The position numbers and the translations under genes were made by a program. This document shows, piece after piece, positions 7,091 to 15,004 of a DNA stretch of 64,000 nucleotides. Position 1 is the first letter of the stretch. The number at the start of each line of letters is the position of its first letter. The DNA is taken from NCBI RefSeq assembly GCF_900108515.1, contig NZ_FNWW01000007.1, positions 1 to 64,000 of the forward strand, read 5' to 3'. A model generated the notes under the pieces. That model searched no databases and was not told the origin of the DNA. It worked only from the letters and a program-made list of their open reading frames with translations. The stretch is from Halobacillus karajensis (GTDB taxonomy: Bacteria > Bacillota > Bacilli > Bacillales > Halobacillaceae).

Positions 7091-7122
7091 CGTCCCCGAT
7101 TTTATGACTTAACGTTAAGGTA
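7091..7122 (-). repeat. 35-nt palindromic intergenic repeat, copy J
   Basis: The plus strand reads CGTCCCCGATTTTATGA followed by CTTAACGTTAAGGTA. The core is the perfect 12-bp palindrome CTTAACGTTAAG at 7108-7119, different in sequence from CTTGAATTCAAG but still symmetric. It lies 36 nt past the lipoprotein stop, before the terminator. Confidence 0.75.
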
Positions 7123-7158
7123 CCTAGAAAAGTAGATGGTGGCTTGGAGCTCATTCAT

Positions 7159-7848
7159 TTATTCATGAATATTTAGGACGTTGATTAATGCTATAATATC
7201 CTCATCATTCCCCGGATCAACCTGCACTAAGTCTGTATTTTCAATAATATCTTTGGAAAATCTTTCACCCGCAGGGTACTTTCCATCCCAGCGTACGGGA
7301 ACATTATATACATTAATTGTTCCGTCCCCATTACTACTGTATGTTATTGAACCAGCTACTAATCGACTACCGGCTAGTTGAACCACATCTTCAGGATAAC
7401 TGGCACTAGTATGATCATCAGGATGAAGTGGAGTACCCTCTGGGATATGTTTTACATTTAATTCATCCACTTGCTTTATCTCTCCAAGCTGCAGCCAAAC
7501 TCGAGCATATTCTATTTCCTCAGGTGAATAATTGGATAATAAATCATCTTCTCCACTTCCACCTGTATGATTGGACTTCTCATCTGTTGTTTCTCCTGAA
7601 GAAGTTTCTTTAGAATCTCCATCTCCTGATTCATCTAAATCTGTTGTTGACTCCAACTGACCTCCTTCATCATTAATTTTGTTGCTTTCTTCTGATTCGA
7701 CACTTTCTTCTTCAGAATCTAGACCGTCATTACTCTCGGGAGTTTCTCTATCTGATTCATCATTAGCACTGCTTGTACACCCAACGAGCAATAAAATGAG
7801 CAAGAGGAAAAGAACATGACAAGTAAAAAAATTTCTTATGTTATTCAT
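7159..7848 (-). CDS. Lipoprotein with long acidic linker, 229 aa
   Basis: A signal peptide (LFLLLILLLVGC) ends in a lipobox LVGC, so the protein should be lipid-anchored outside the membrane. About 80 very acidic residues follow (repeated Ser, Glu and Asp), as is common for surface proteins of halophiles. A C-terminal domain of about 120 residues contains YSPEEIEYARVWLQLG and ITYSSNGDGTINVYNVPVRWDG. Similar C-terminal sequences occur in Bacillaceae proteins of unknown function. The RBS is weak. It starts the minus-strand series and has its own repeat and terminator. Confidence 0.75.
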   Translation of the reverse strand: MNNIRNFFTCHVLFLLLILLLVGCTSSANDESDRETPESNDGLDSEEESVESEESNKINDEGGQLESTTDLDESGDGDSKETSSGETTDEKSNHTGGSGEDDLLSNYSPEEIEYARVWLQLGEIKQVDELNVKHIPEGTPLHPDDHTSASYPEDVVQLAGSRLVAGSITYSSNGDGTINVYNVPVRWDGKYPAGERFSKDIIENTDLVQVDPGNDEDIIALINVLNIHE

Positions 7849-8230
7849 TTGTTAACCTACTCCCTTTTTTAGGATCTAAATAGTTTAGTAGCATACAATG
7901 AATGCTAAAAATAATCATCTAATAGTAGACCATTTAGGTAGTTCGCTGCAGCCTAGCCTGTATTTCCGAACGCCGCTCTAGGTAATAGGCAGTGAACTCC
8001 TGCTTAAACCTCTTCTCTTTAACCCTCTCAAAACCCTGCTAAATTTTGGAAAATAATTTGAATGACTGAGATCTCGTGCTTTGGGATATGCTTCCTGGAT
8101 ATGTGAAAAGTACGGTGAATCTTTTTTTCTATAAAAACAAAATAAGGACATTTGAACTATCCCCACAAAAGGTGCTTGTTATTTTAAGTTTGTTATGTTC
8201 TAATTAAACACAACAATTAAATAGCGATCC
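7849..8230. other. Intergenic region upstream of the thiamine locus
   Basis: A 62-codon minus-strand frame at 7978-8166 lacks an RBS and resembles no protein, so I do not call it. Nothing else supported was seen before the riboswitch. Confidence 0.5.
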
Positions 8231-8323
8231 TTCACTAGGGGAGTCATGAATTTGGCTGAGAAAAGCAATGATAGCTTTGACCCTTATTACCTGATCTAGA
8301 TCATACTAGCGTAGGGAAGTGAA
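8231..8323 (+). ncRNA. TPP riboswitch (THI element)
   Basis: The conserved THI-box segments are present in order: CTGAGA (8256), GACCCTTATTACCTGATCTAG (around 8279-8299) and ACTAGCGTAGGGAAG. The ends TTCAC/GTGAA pair to close helix P1. It should bind thiamine pyrophosphate and turn off ylmB-tenA and probably the following transporter genes. The expression platform is the terminator at 8367-8399. Confidence 0.95.
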
Positions 8324-8366
8324 GCGGGTGGAATCACTTTGTTTTTTTATAGACCTTGAACTGACA

Positions 8367-8399
8367 GCTCGCTCCTTCTCTATAGGGGCGGGCTTTTTT
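8367..8399 (+). terminator. Riboswitch-controlled terminator
   Basis: GCTCGCTCC pairs with GGGGCGGGC through G-C and G-U pairs and is followed by six T residues. It lies between the TPP aptamer and the ylmB start, as expected for transcription attenuation. Confidence 0.8.
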
Positions 8400-8435
8400 G
8401 TTATGGAAATTTGTTATGGAAAGGAGAGTTTTTCG

Positions 8436-9719
8436 ATGGATGAACGATTGTCTCTTCTCTTGCATGAAGTGGAAGAAAGAGAAAATGAGCTTCTTAAATT
8501 GTTGTCGGATCTGGTAGCCTTCCCCACCCTGAGTCCTCCAGCGAGAAATACCTCGGAAGCCCAAGCCTATGTAGCTGACACGTTACAAGCTATGGATTTC
8601 ACAATTGACACATGGGACCTGTACCCAGGAGATCCCGTAGTTGTAGGAACAAAACAGGGGCAACATCCCGATCAATCCAAAAGTTTGATCATCAACGGGC
8701 ATGTGGATGTAGCGGCTATGGAGGAAAGTGAGAAGTGGGAATACCCTCCTTTTGATTGTACCGTTACCAAAGAAAACATTTACGGCCGCGGGGTTGCGGA
8801 TATGAAAGGTGGCATGGCTGGTGCTTTGTTTGCTTTAAAGCTCTTACATAAAGCAGGGATAGAACCAGCTGGAAATATTCACTTTCAATCCGTTGTAGGA
8901 GAGGAAGTAGGTGAAGCAGGAACCAAGTCATGTGGGGAAAAAGGGTATATGGCTGATTTAGCTTTAGTAGTAGATACAAGTGATTGTCAGATTCAAGGGC
9001 AAGGAGGTGTCATCACAGGATGGATTACCGTGGAGAGTCCAACAACGTTTCATGATGCCAATCGACGCTCTATGATTCATGCTGGTGGCGGGGTTTATGG
9101 AGCCAGCGCGATCGAGAAGATGATGAAGATAATCAGTGCCTTACAAGAATTAGAACGCCATTGGGCCGTTATAAAATCAAGCCCTGGTTTTCCGCCAGGG
9201 TCCATGACGATCAATCCGGCCGTGATCGAGGGGGGCCGGCATCCGGCTTTCGTTGCTGATCGCTGCTCGCTATGGATCACGGTTCATTATTATCCAGAAG
9301 AACATTACGAGGATGTCATTCAAGAGATTGAAGAACACCTGTTTCAGACAGCAAAGGCAGACCCGTGGCTAAAGAATCATCTCCCCCAATTTTCTTGGGG
9401 CGGGACATCCATGATTGAAGAAAAGGGAGAAATATTCCCCGCGTTTTCTGTTGATCATAACCATCCCGGTGTACAATCACTGGCCCAAGCCCATCAGTTG
9501 ATCCACCAAACGACGGTCGACTATTCCATGTCCCCAACGGTGACCGATGGCGGCTGGCTGGCCGAAGCAGGCATTCCGACAGTCCTTTATGGCCCGGGCA
9601 AACTTGCCCAGGCCCATGCAGTAAATGAATCCCTGGAAAGAAATCAGTTGCTGCAGTTCACAAAAACAATGGTCGCTTTCTTATATGAATGGTTTCAACA
9701 ACCAAAAAGAGGAGGATAA
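8436..9719 (+). CDS. ylmB: N-formyl-aminopyrimidine deformylase (YlmB), M20 family
   Basis: An M20-family metallohydrolase of 427 aa. YlmB removes the formyl group from formylaminopyrimidine, a thiamine breakdown product, so that TenA can make HMP for thiamine synthesis. Metal-binding motifs are visible: INGHVDVA, GRGVADMKGG and VGEEVGEAGT. The ATG at 8436 is chosen because AAAGGAGAG precedes it; the longer frame starts inside the riboswitch and is rejected. It is followed after three bases by tenA, matching the salvage operons known in Bacillus halodurans. Function is inferred from family and context, since M20 members are hard to tell apart by sequence alone. Confidence 0.9.
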   Translation: MDERLSLLLHEVEERENELLKLLSDLVAFPTLSPPARNTSEAQAYVADTLQAMDFTIDTWDLYPGDPVVVGTKQGQHPDQSKSLIINGHVDVAAMEESEKWEYPPFDCTVTKENIYGRGVADMKGGMAGALFALKLLHKAGIEPAGNIHFQSVVGEEVGEAGTKSCGEKGYMADLALVVDTSDCQIQGQGGVITGWITVESPTTFHDANRRSMIHAGGGVYGASAIEKMMKIISALQELERHWAVIKSSPGFPPGSMTINPAVIEGGRHPAFVADRCSLWITVHYYPEEHYEDVIQEIEEHLFQTAKADPWLKNHLPQFSWGGTSMIEEKGEIFPAFSVDHNHPGVQSLAQAHQLIHQTTVDYSMSPTVTDGGWLAEAGIPTVLYGPGKLAQAHAVNESLERNQLLQFTKTMVAFLYEWFQQPKRGG

Positions 9720-9722
9720 GCA

Positions 9723-10415
9723 ATGTTTACAGATCGTCTTTATGACCGGGCAAAACCGATTTGGGATGAATATCTTGAACACCCATTTGTGAAGGGAATT
9801 GGTGATGGAAGTCTGGATCTAGAGAAGTTTAAATTTTTCATGGAACAGGATTACTTATATTTGGTCGATTACTGCCGAGTGTTTGCGTTAGGAAGCGGAA
9901 AGGCTCAAAGTCTAGAAACGATGACCTTTTTTGCAGAGATGCTTCATTCTACGTTGACAGAAGAAATGGAGCTCCATCGAAAATATGCCGGGCGCTTAGG
10001 CATCTCAAAAGAAGAACTGGAACATGCAAAACCCTCGGCAACGCTTCTTGCTTATACAAGCTACATGCTGAATAAAGCGCAACAGGGAGCAGAAGCTGAA
10101 GTTGTCGCCTGTGTCCTTGCCTGTACATGGAGCTACAATGTTATAGGTTTGGAATTAGCTGAAAAAAATGGAGCCAGTGAACACGAATTCTATGGGGATT
10201 GGATTAAGATGTATGCCTCTGATGAATTTACGGAGCTGGCAGAAAACATGAAAGACTTAATGAATCGGCTTGCTGACAATAAACCAGAACGGGAAAAAGT
10301 TCACTTAGAAGAAATCTTCCTTCATACGAGTAAATTTGAATACCTCTTTTGGGAAATGGCTTATAAACAGAAAATGTGGATGGAAGGACCGCACTTTTTA
10401 AACACCAAAGTTTAA
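9723..10415 (+). CDS. tenA: Aminopyrimidine aminohydrolase / thiaminase II
   Basis: TenA, 230 aa, converts aminomethyl-aminopyrimidine to hydroxymethylpyrimidine (HMP) and can hydrolyse thiamine. The catalytic cysteine is probably Cys134 in ACVLACTWSYNVIG. Other conserved parts are FVKGIGDGSL near residue 23, FMEQDYLYLVDY near 39-50 and YGDWIKMYASDEF near 160. GAGGAGG precedes the ATG. It is translationally close to ylmB (3-nt gap) and shares its TPP control. Confidence 0.95.
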   Translation: MFTDRLYDRAKPIWDEYLEHPFVKGIGDGSLDLEKFKFFMEQDYLYLVDYCRVFALGSGKAQSLETMTFFAEMLHSTLTEEMELHRKYAGRLGISKEELEHAKPSATLLAYTSYMLNKAQQGAEAEVVACVLACTWSYNVIGLELAEKNGASEHEFYGDWIKMYASDEFTELAENMKDLMNRLADNKPEREKVHLEEIFLHTSKFEYLFWEMAYKQKMWMEGPHFLNTKV

Positions 10416-10440
10416 TAGGACCGATAAACCCGACTATTTT

Positions 10441-10520
10441 TAAACCCTAGGGGGATCTTTCCGAGAGCGGATCACTTAGGGACGAAAAGGTTGAGATGAG
10501 GGATGACCCCAGGTCATTAG
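10441..10520 (+). promoter_or_regulatory. Possible structured leader before ykoE
   Basis: In the 137-nt gap between tenA and ykoE, the segment 10445-10480 can fold into a stem closed by CCCTAG/TTAGGG. An inner GAT/ATC plus CCG/CGG stem is capped by AGAG. A second hairpin, ATGACC-CCA-GGTCAT, lies at 10503-10517. It is not a THI box. The CCGAGAG segment recalls some riboswitch classes, but I cannot match one. Confidence 0.3.
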
Positions 10521-10552
10521 TTTTATAAAATCACAAAAGGAGATCGATTAAA

Positions 10553-11131
10553 ATGGAAAAAGGATTAAAATTAACAGACATTCTTGTGACGATCATCATC
10601 GCGTTGATATTTGGAATCATTTATAAATTATGGGGCCCGTTGTATGGAGTGATCTCCACATTGGGGCTCCATGTTGAGCAGCTGATTTACGGGATGTGGT
10701 TCATTGCTGCCGTGGTCGCCTATTTAATTATCCGAAAACCAGGGGTCGCGTTATTGGCAGAGGTCGCGGCTGCTCAAGGAGAATTTATATTTGGCGGTGA
10801 GTGGGGAGTCGCTACCCTAATTTTCGGATTAGGCCAGGGGCTTGCTGCTGAACTTATTTTTGCTGCCTTTCGTTATCAACGATTTGATATGATCGTTGCT
10901 TCTTTAGCGGGAGTCGCCTCAGCTCTGGCTTCCCTTGGAATTGATTTCTATTACGGCTATATCGGGGATTTGGCTCTTTGGAACCTGCTGATTCTGTTCG
11001 GGACAAGAATTGCCGGGGGGATTCTTATTTCAGGTATCTTTGCTCACCTCCTTGTAAAAGCATTAGAAAAAACTGGGGTGACCAATCTTGTGCGCCCAGC
11101 CTCTCAAGAAGATTACAAGGCACTAGGCTAG
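10553..11131 (+). CDS. ykoE: ECF transporter S component YkoE (thiamine or HMP)
   Basis: YkoE-family substrate-binding membrane subunit, 192 aa, of an energy-coupling-factor transporter. Five or six helices are seen, with conserved VALLAEVAAAQGEFIFGGEWG and LGQGLAAELIFAAFRY. In B. subtilis, ykoEDC is under TPP control and is predicted to import the thiamine precursor HMP. Here the genes follow ylmB and tenA, which fits salvage. It has a strong RBS (AAAAGGAG). Confidence 0.9.
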   Translation: MEKGLKLTDILVTIIIALIFGIIYKLWGPLYGVISTLGLHVEQLIYGMWFIAAVVAYLIIRKPGVALLAEVAAAQGEFIFGGEWGVATLIFGLGQGLAAELIFAAFRYQRFDMIVASLAGVASALASLGIDFYYGYIGDLALWNLLILFGTRIAGGILISGIFAHLLVKALEKTGVTNLVRPASQEDYKALG

Positions 11132-11141
11132 GAGTGATGAT

Positions 11142-12620
11142 ATGTCTACAGTAGCGAATGTAAAAAATATGCGGTTGAAATTTCCGGGAGTGGATTCCTT
11201 GCTGTTTAAGGATTTTTCGCTTTCTTTAAAAAAAGGAGAGAAGGTGTTGATTCTTGGACCATCTGGATCTGGAAAATCGACTCTTTTGCAAGTGCTCACA
11301 GGACTGATTCCACATGCCGTGGAAGTGCCGATGAAAACAGACGAAATCAACATTCCAGATTCCTGGGGGTATTTATTCCAAGACCCTGATTCTCAATTTT
11401 GCATGCCTTTTGTAGATGAAGAAATCGCGTTTGTTCTCGAAAACCTTCAGATTCCAAAGGAAGAAATGAACAGGTATATCCACCATTATTTACATCAAGT
11501 CGGGTTGGCATTTAAAAACCCTCATACCAAAATACAAACATTATCTGGAGGAATGAAACAGCGGCTGGCTATTGCCTCCGTACTTGCCCTCGAACCAGAG
11601 GTGCTGTTTTTAGATGAGCCGACAGCCATGCTAGACTCAGAGGGGACAAAGCAAGTTTGGGAGACGATTAAACAAGTGGGAGAAGATAAAACGGTGGTGA
11701 TCGTTGAACATAAAATTGAAGAGGTCGTTGATTTTGTCGATCGCGTCGTTTTGTTAGATGAACAGGGAGTAATCATCGCTGATGGCTCAAAGGATGAGGT
11801 TTTTGCCAGCTATAAACAAGTGCTGCTCGAACATGGAATCTGGTACCCAGGAGTGTGGAGAGACTACCTCAACTCAAAGCCTCCTTCCCCTTCCCCCTCT
11901 CCCGTATCAATCAATCCTTCTGTTCATTTGTCGGATTTTTCCGTGTACAGAGGGAAATCTGTAAAGCTCCATATCCCACAGGCTAATGCTTATCCAGGGG
12001 ATTGGGTAACCATCATAGGGGAAAACGGCGCTGGAAAAAGCACCCTATTACTCGCGATGATGAATTTGCTAAAAACAAAAGGCACCTGTCATTTTCTCGG
12101 TCAGGACTACAAAAGCATCAAAAATTTTGCTGATCATGTGGCTTTTGTCTTTCAAAATCCTGAATTTCAGTTTGTGACCAATTCGGTTTACGAGGAAGCT
12201 GCCTACAGTCTGCGCCTTGATCATTGGACGGAGGAACAAATAAGTCCTCGCGTCAACCAATTGCTGAAAACCTATCATCTGGAAAATCATACGCACATCC
12301 ATCCTTATCAATTATCTATAGGACAGAAGCGGAGATTGAGCGTAGCTGCATCCATCATTAAAGAACAGTCCATCATTTTATTGGATGAACCGACCTTTGG
12401 ACAGGATGCCAAAAACACATTTGCGATTTTAGAACAGCTGGAGCAGTTGAGGAGACAGGGGAAGACCATCATTATGGTAACCCATGATAGGAATATTGTC
12501 GAATATTTCTCAACAAAAGTCTGGTCCATTCATGACGGAAAACTCGCCAATGATTCTTCGACGGGCGAGTATCTAGAAAGCAACAACCATGTAACAGGAG
12601 AGATCAGCTATGTCCATTGA
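11142..12620 (+). CDS. ykoD: ECF transporter duplicated ATPase YkoD
   Basis: A 492-aa protein with two fused ABC ATPase domains. Domain one has Walker A GPSGSGKST, signature LSGGMKQR and Walker B VLFLDEP. Domain two has GENGAGKST, signature-like LSIGQKRR and IILLDEP. A proline-rich linker (PPSPSPSPVSINPS) separates them near residue 250. It powers uptake by YkoE and YkoC. The gene starts 10 bases after ykoE and overlaps ykoC by 11 bases, indicating one operon. Confidence 0.95.
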   Translation: MSTVANVKNMRLKFPGVDSLLFKDFSLSLKKGEKVLILGPSGSGKSTLLQVLTGLIPHAVEVPMKTDEINIPDSWGYLFQDPDSQFCMPFVDEEIAFVLENLQIPKEEMNRYIHHYLHQVGLAFKNPHTKIQTLSGGMKQRLAIASVLALEPEVLFLDEPTAMLDSEGTKQVWETIKQVGEDKTVVIVEHKIEEVVDFVDRVVLLDEQGVIIADGSKDEVFASYKQVLLEHGIWYPGVWRDYLNSKPPSPSPSPVSINPSVHLSDFSVYRGKSVKLHIPQANAYPGDWVTIIGENGAGKSTLLLAMMNLLKTKGTCHFLGQDYKSIKNFADHVAFVFQNPEFQFVTNSVYEEAAYSLRLDHWTEEQISPRVNQLLKTYHLENHTHIHPYQLSIGQKRRLSVAASIIKEQSIILLDEPTFGQDAKNTFAILEQLEQLRRQGKTIIMVTHDRNIVEYFSTKVWSIHDGKLANDSSTGEYLESNNHVTGEISYVH

Positions 12621-13407
12621 TTTTTCTTATCAAGAAACCTGGCTTCACAAAATTAATCCGAGTTTGAAATTGGGTTTTGTATTCTTATTATTTATTCATT
12701 TAATTATGATTCACAACACCAATATTCTTATAAACTATATGTTTGGGACACTTATTCTCTATCTTTTTTTTACAGGCCATCCTTGGAAACGGCTGATGAT
12801 TATTTTTCTCCCTTTTCTTTTAATCTTTCTCACATCCTCTACTTCGATGATTTTCTTCGGAAAAGGGGATGTCACCTGGTTTAAGTGGGGACTGATTCAT
12901 ATCACAGAAGAGAGTTTCTTTCGCGGTTTACATTTAGGGTTCCGCGGAATCATATTTGCGATTATCGGGGTTGTGTTTGCTTTGACAACAAGGCCGGTCT
13001 ATCTGTTTTATTCCTTCATGCAGCAATTGAAGTTAAAACCGAAATATGCGTACAGTTTCATGGCTGCCATACGATTGATTCCATTAATGATTGAAGAAAT
13101 GCAGACCTTGCATTATGCCCTGAAAGTAAGAGGGGTTCAAAGTGGCAAAGGCATCCGAGGTCTTTATAATAAGTTGAAGTCTTACTCGATTCCTTTGCTC
13201 TCTCAAAGTATAAGAAAAGCCTTTCGGATTGCGGTGGCTATGGAAGCCAAGAGATTTTCCAATTCAGGAAACCGAACGTATTATTATCAGATCAATTTTT
13301 CAAAAGTGGATCTCGTCTTTGTCTTTTATCTGATAGCGGTCTTTACTCTATCTTATTATATGGCTGTCCAATATCCTTACTTCCCTATTACCGACGTCCG
13401 TTTGTAA
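12610..13407 (+). CDS. ykoC: ECF transporter T component YkoC
   Basis: EcfT-type transmembrane subunit, 265 aa. Four or five helices at the N-terminus are followed by the coupling region with AAIRLIPLMIEEMQTLHYALKVRG and AVAMEAKRFSNSGNRTYY, which carry the short Ala-Arg-Gly-type motifs that touch the ATPases. ACAGGAG precedes the ATG inside the end of ykoD. A strong terminator follows at 13482. Confidence 0.92.
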   Translation: MSIDFSYQETWLHKINPSLKLGFVFLLFIHLIMIHNTNILINYMFGTLILYLFFTGHPWKRLMIIFLPFLLIFLTSSTSMIFFGKGDVTWFKWGLIHITEESFFRGLHLGFRGIIFAIIGVVFALTTRPVYLFYSFMQQLKLKPKYAYSFMAAIRLIPLMIEEMQTLHYALKVRGVQSGKGIRGLYNKLKSYSIPLLSQSIRKAFRIAVAMEAKRFSNSGNRTYYYQINFSKVDLVFVFYLIAVFTLSYYMAVQYPYFPITDVRL

Positions 13408-13450
13408 GATTGGGGTTTGTTTTTAAAGGAGTCTTTTTTATTTCCAAAGA

Positions 13451-13476
13451 CCTTTTAGACTCGACTTCAATCTATT
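13451..13476. repeat. Possible remnant of the 35-nt intergenic repeat
   Basis: CTTTTAGACTCGACTTCAAT resembles the repeat core (AAGACTCGAATTCAA) but there is no C-box, so chance similarity is possible. Confidence 0.3.
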
Positions 13477-13481
13477 CCATA

Positions 13482-13530
13482 CACCTAACAAAAGCCCTTC
13501 CCTTTAATAAAGAAGGGCTTTTGTTAGGTG
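13482..13530. terminator. Strong bidirectional terminator
   Basis: A perfect 19-bp stem, CACCTAACAAAAGCCCTTC and its complement, surrounds an 11-nt loop. It ends the ykoEDC operon and could also serve the minus-strand gene at 13735. Confidence 0.85.
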
Positions 13531-13734
13531 AAGTTTTTAACCGTTGACATGTAGAATGTCATGCTGTAAGTGCAATGATCTCGAAAATAAGCACAAGGAC
13601 CATTCATTTAACGAACCCTTTGGAAAAGTGTTAAGGTCAATTATTAAATCTGTAAAAAATCAGAAAAGTGAATCCCCAGTGTTCGTTGATAAGACCCGAT
13701 GGATTTCTCCCTTATTTAACTCTTTAGCATCCCT

Positions 13735-13854
13735 TTATGAGTAATCTCGATCATTGTAGTGATCAGACTTCCTATGTGAAGAAGGCATTCCAAGAAGAGC
13801 ACGGACCACTCCAATCAGGACAAAGAAAATGACTATTCCTAATGCAGCTCCCAT
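13735..13854 (-). CDS. Tiny membrane protein, 39 aa
   Basis: MGAALGIVIFFVLIGVVRAL begins a single membrane helix, followed by a polar tail ending SDHYNDRDYS. GGAGGTG lies seven bases before the ATG, a good translation signal for such a short gene. No family is recognised. The only downstream terminator is the hairpin at 13482-13530. Confidence 0.55.
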   Translation of the reverse strand: MGAALGIVIFFVLIGVVRALLGMPSSHRKSDHYNDRDYS

Positions 13855-14274
13855 TTAAACACACCTCCATTTGTTTGATAATCCTCTCTTTGAAAGACAT
13901 GAAGTAGATATTAACTCAGCTTTACCAACCGAACTTCCAAATTGCGTACTCCTCTGATCATTCCTAATATAAACCCCTATCCTTCCTTTACCCTACCCTC
14001 TTCTTTTTCAGTTTTAGTCTTGCGACGATTAGCCTCCTTAAAAAATTGGTTAATAATGAGGCTGGAAACACGGCTTTCAATGTATAATTTAATTTTAATT
14101 TTTATCAATGTTTCACCACAAAAAAAGATGACCCTACATAAAGAATAAGACCCCGATCTTCTGGATTCGTCTCCCCTAGAGATTAACAAATCTCCCTCTC
14201 GTTAGCCCGATTATTAAAACGTTAGGTTTTTGAAAGGGAGTGACAGGAGCACATCCAATTAAAACCTAGTTATA
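13855..14274. other. Intergenic region without supported genes
   Basis: Two overlapping frames of about 70 codons (13942-14189) lack ribosome binding sites and look non-coding. A purine-rich AAAGGGAG at about 14234 is followed only by a ten-codon frame. Confidence 0.5.
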
Positions 14275-14326
14275 TTGACTGGTCGGTCAGCATAAACTAT
14301 AATCTTACTAACCAATTGATCAGTAA
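14275..14326 (+). promoter_or_regulatory. Promoter with two palindromic operators for TetR/rph
   Basis: TTGACT at 14275 and TATAAT at 14298 are 17 bp apart, a near-ideal SigA promoter. TGACTGGTCGGTCA (14276-14289) overlaps the -35 box. A 22-bp near-palindrome centred on CAATTG (TTACT...AGTAA, 14305-14326) covers the start-site region. Both are good candidate sites for the TetR encoded next, giving autorepression. Confidence 0.75.
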
Positions 14327-14346
14327 ATAAGGAAGGAGTGATCCAT

Positions 14347-14958
14347 TTGCCTTTACAGCTTTACGATAAAGAAAAGATTCTAGAAGCTTTTCTTGTTATC
14401 TTCGCCCGGCATGGGTATGAAAAGACCTCGACTGGGATGCTGGCAGAAGCTGCAGGAATATCGAAACCCCTGGTTTTTCATCACTTTAAGAGCAAAAAAG
14501 CATTATATCTATCCGTCCTTGACTATTGCTTCGAAACGCTAAAAGCAAAACTTTCCTTAACAGAGCTTTCAGAATGTGTCGATTTCTTTGAGGCGAAGGA
14601 AAAAATCAGCCTCATAAAACTCGAGCATTTTCAAAAAAACCCCCATGCATACAAAGTGACAATGGAAGCTTTCACTGCCCCTCCTCCTGAGGTAAGTACA
14701 GAAATTAAGGAAAAATACGGAGAACAATTAGCAGCCAGGGATCAGTTCCTAAAACAATTATTTGAAAAAGTTCCGCTGAGAGATGGGGTGAATCGTGAAC
14801 AGGCTTTCGAACTGATCATGATGACGATGAAGCATTTCGAAAAGAAAATAGTATCAGATCTAAACGAACACGTTGAATTTGATACGAGCTATAACCAGCG
14901 CCTTCTTGAGGAAAGAAATCGTTTTTTAGATATGATTCGACATGGAATTGAACGATAG
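14347..14958 (+). CDS. TetR-family transcriptional regulator
   Basis: A TetR repressor of 203 aa. The N-terminal helix-turn-helix (ILEAFLVIFARHGYEKTSTG, then AGISKPLVFHHFKSKKALY) is classical. The C-terminal ligand-binding part is unassigned. I choose the TTG at 14347 because AAGGAG ends eight bases before it; the GTG at 14338 overlaps the RBS. It lies 46 bases upstream of the phosphotransferase gene in the same direction and probably controls both. Confidence 0.9.
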   Translation: MPLQLYDKEKILEAFLVIFARHGYEKTSTGMLAEAAGISKPLVFHHFKSKKALYLSVLDYCFETLKAKLSLTELSECVDFFEAKEKISLIKLEHFQKNPHAYKVTMEAFTAPPPEVSTEIKEKYGEQLAARDQFLKQLFEKVPLRDGVNREQAFELIMMTMKHFEKKIVSDLNEHVEFDTSYNQRLLEERNRFLDMIRHGIER

Positions 14959-15004
14959 GAAAAAAAGATGGATAGCCCTAAGGAAATGAGAGGAGGACTG
15001 ACTT

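Noticed and set aside
1277-7122. Repeats as integron attC sites
   Set aside because: The copies lack paired RYYYAAC and GTTRRRY core sites and no integrase gene is present, so I report a cassette-like array and not an integron.
1277-7122. Repeats as CRISPR
   Set aside because: Spacing ranges from hundreds of bases to over a kilobase with genes between; no cas genes.
7978-8166. 62-codon minus-strand ORF
   Set aside because: No ribosome binding site and no recognisable protein features.
13544-13744. 66-codon plus-strand ORF with several Cys
   Set aside because: No RBS and low-complexity composition; overlaps the terminator region's downstream flank. Probably chance.
13942-14189. Two overlapping ORFs of about 70 codons
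   Set aside because: No RBS on either strand and no family resemblance.
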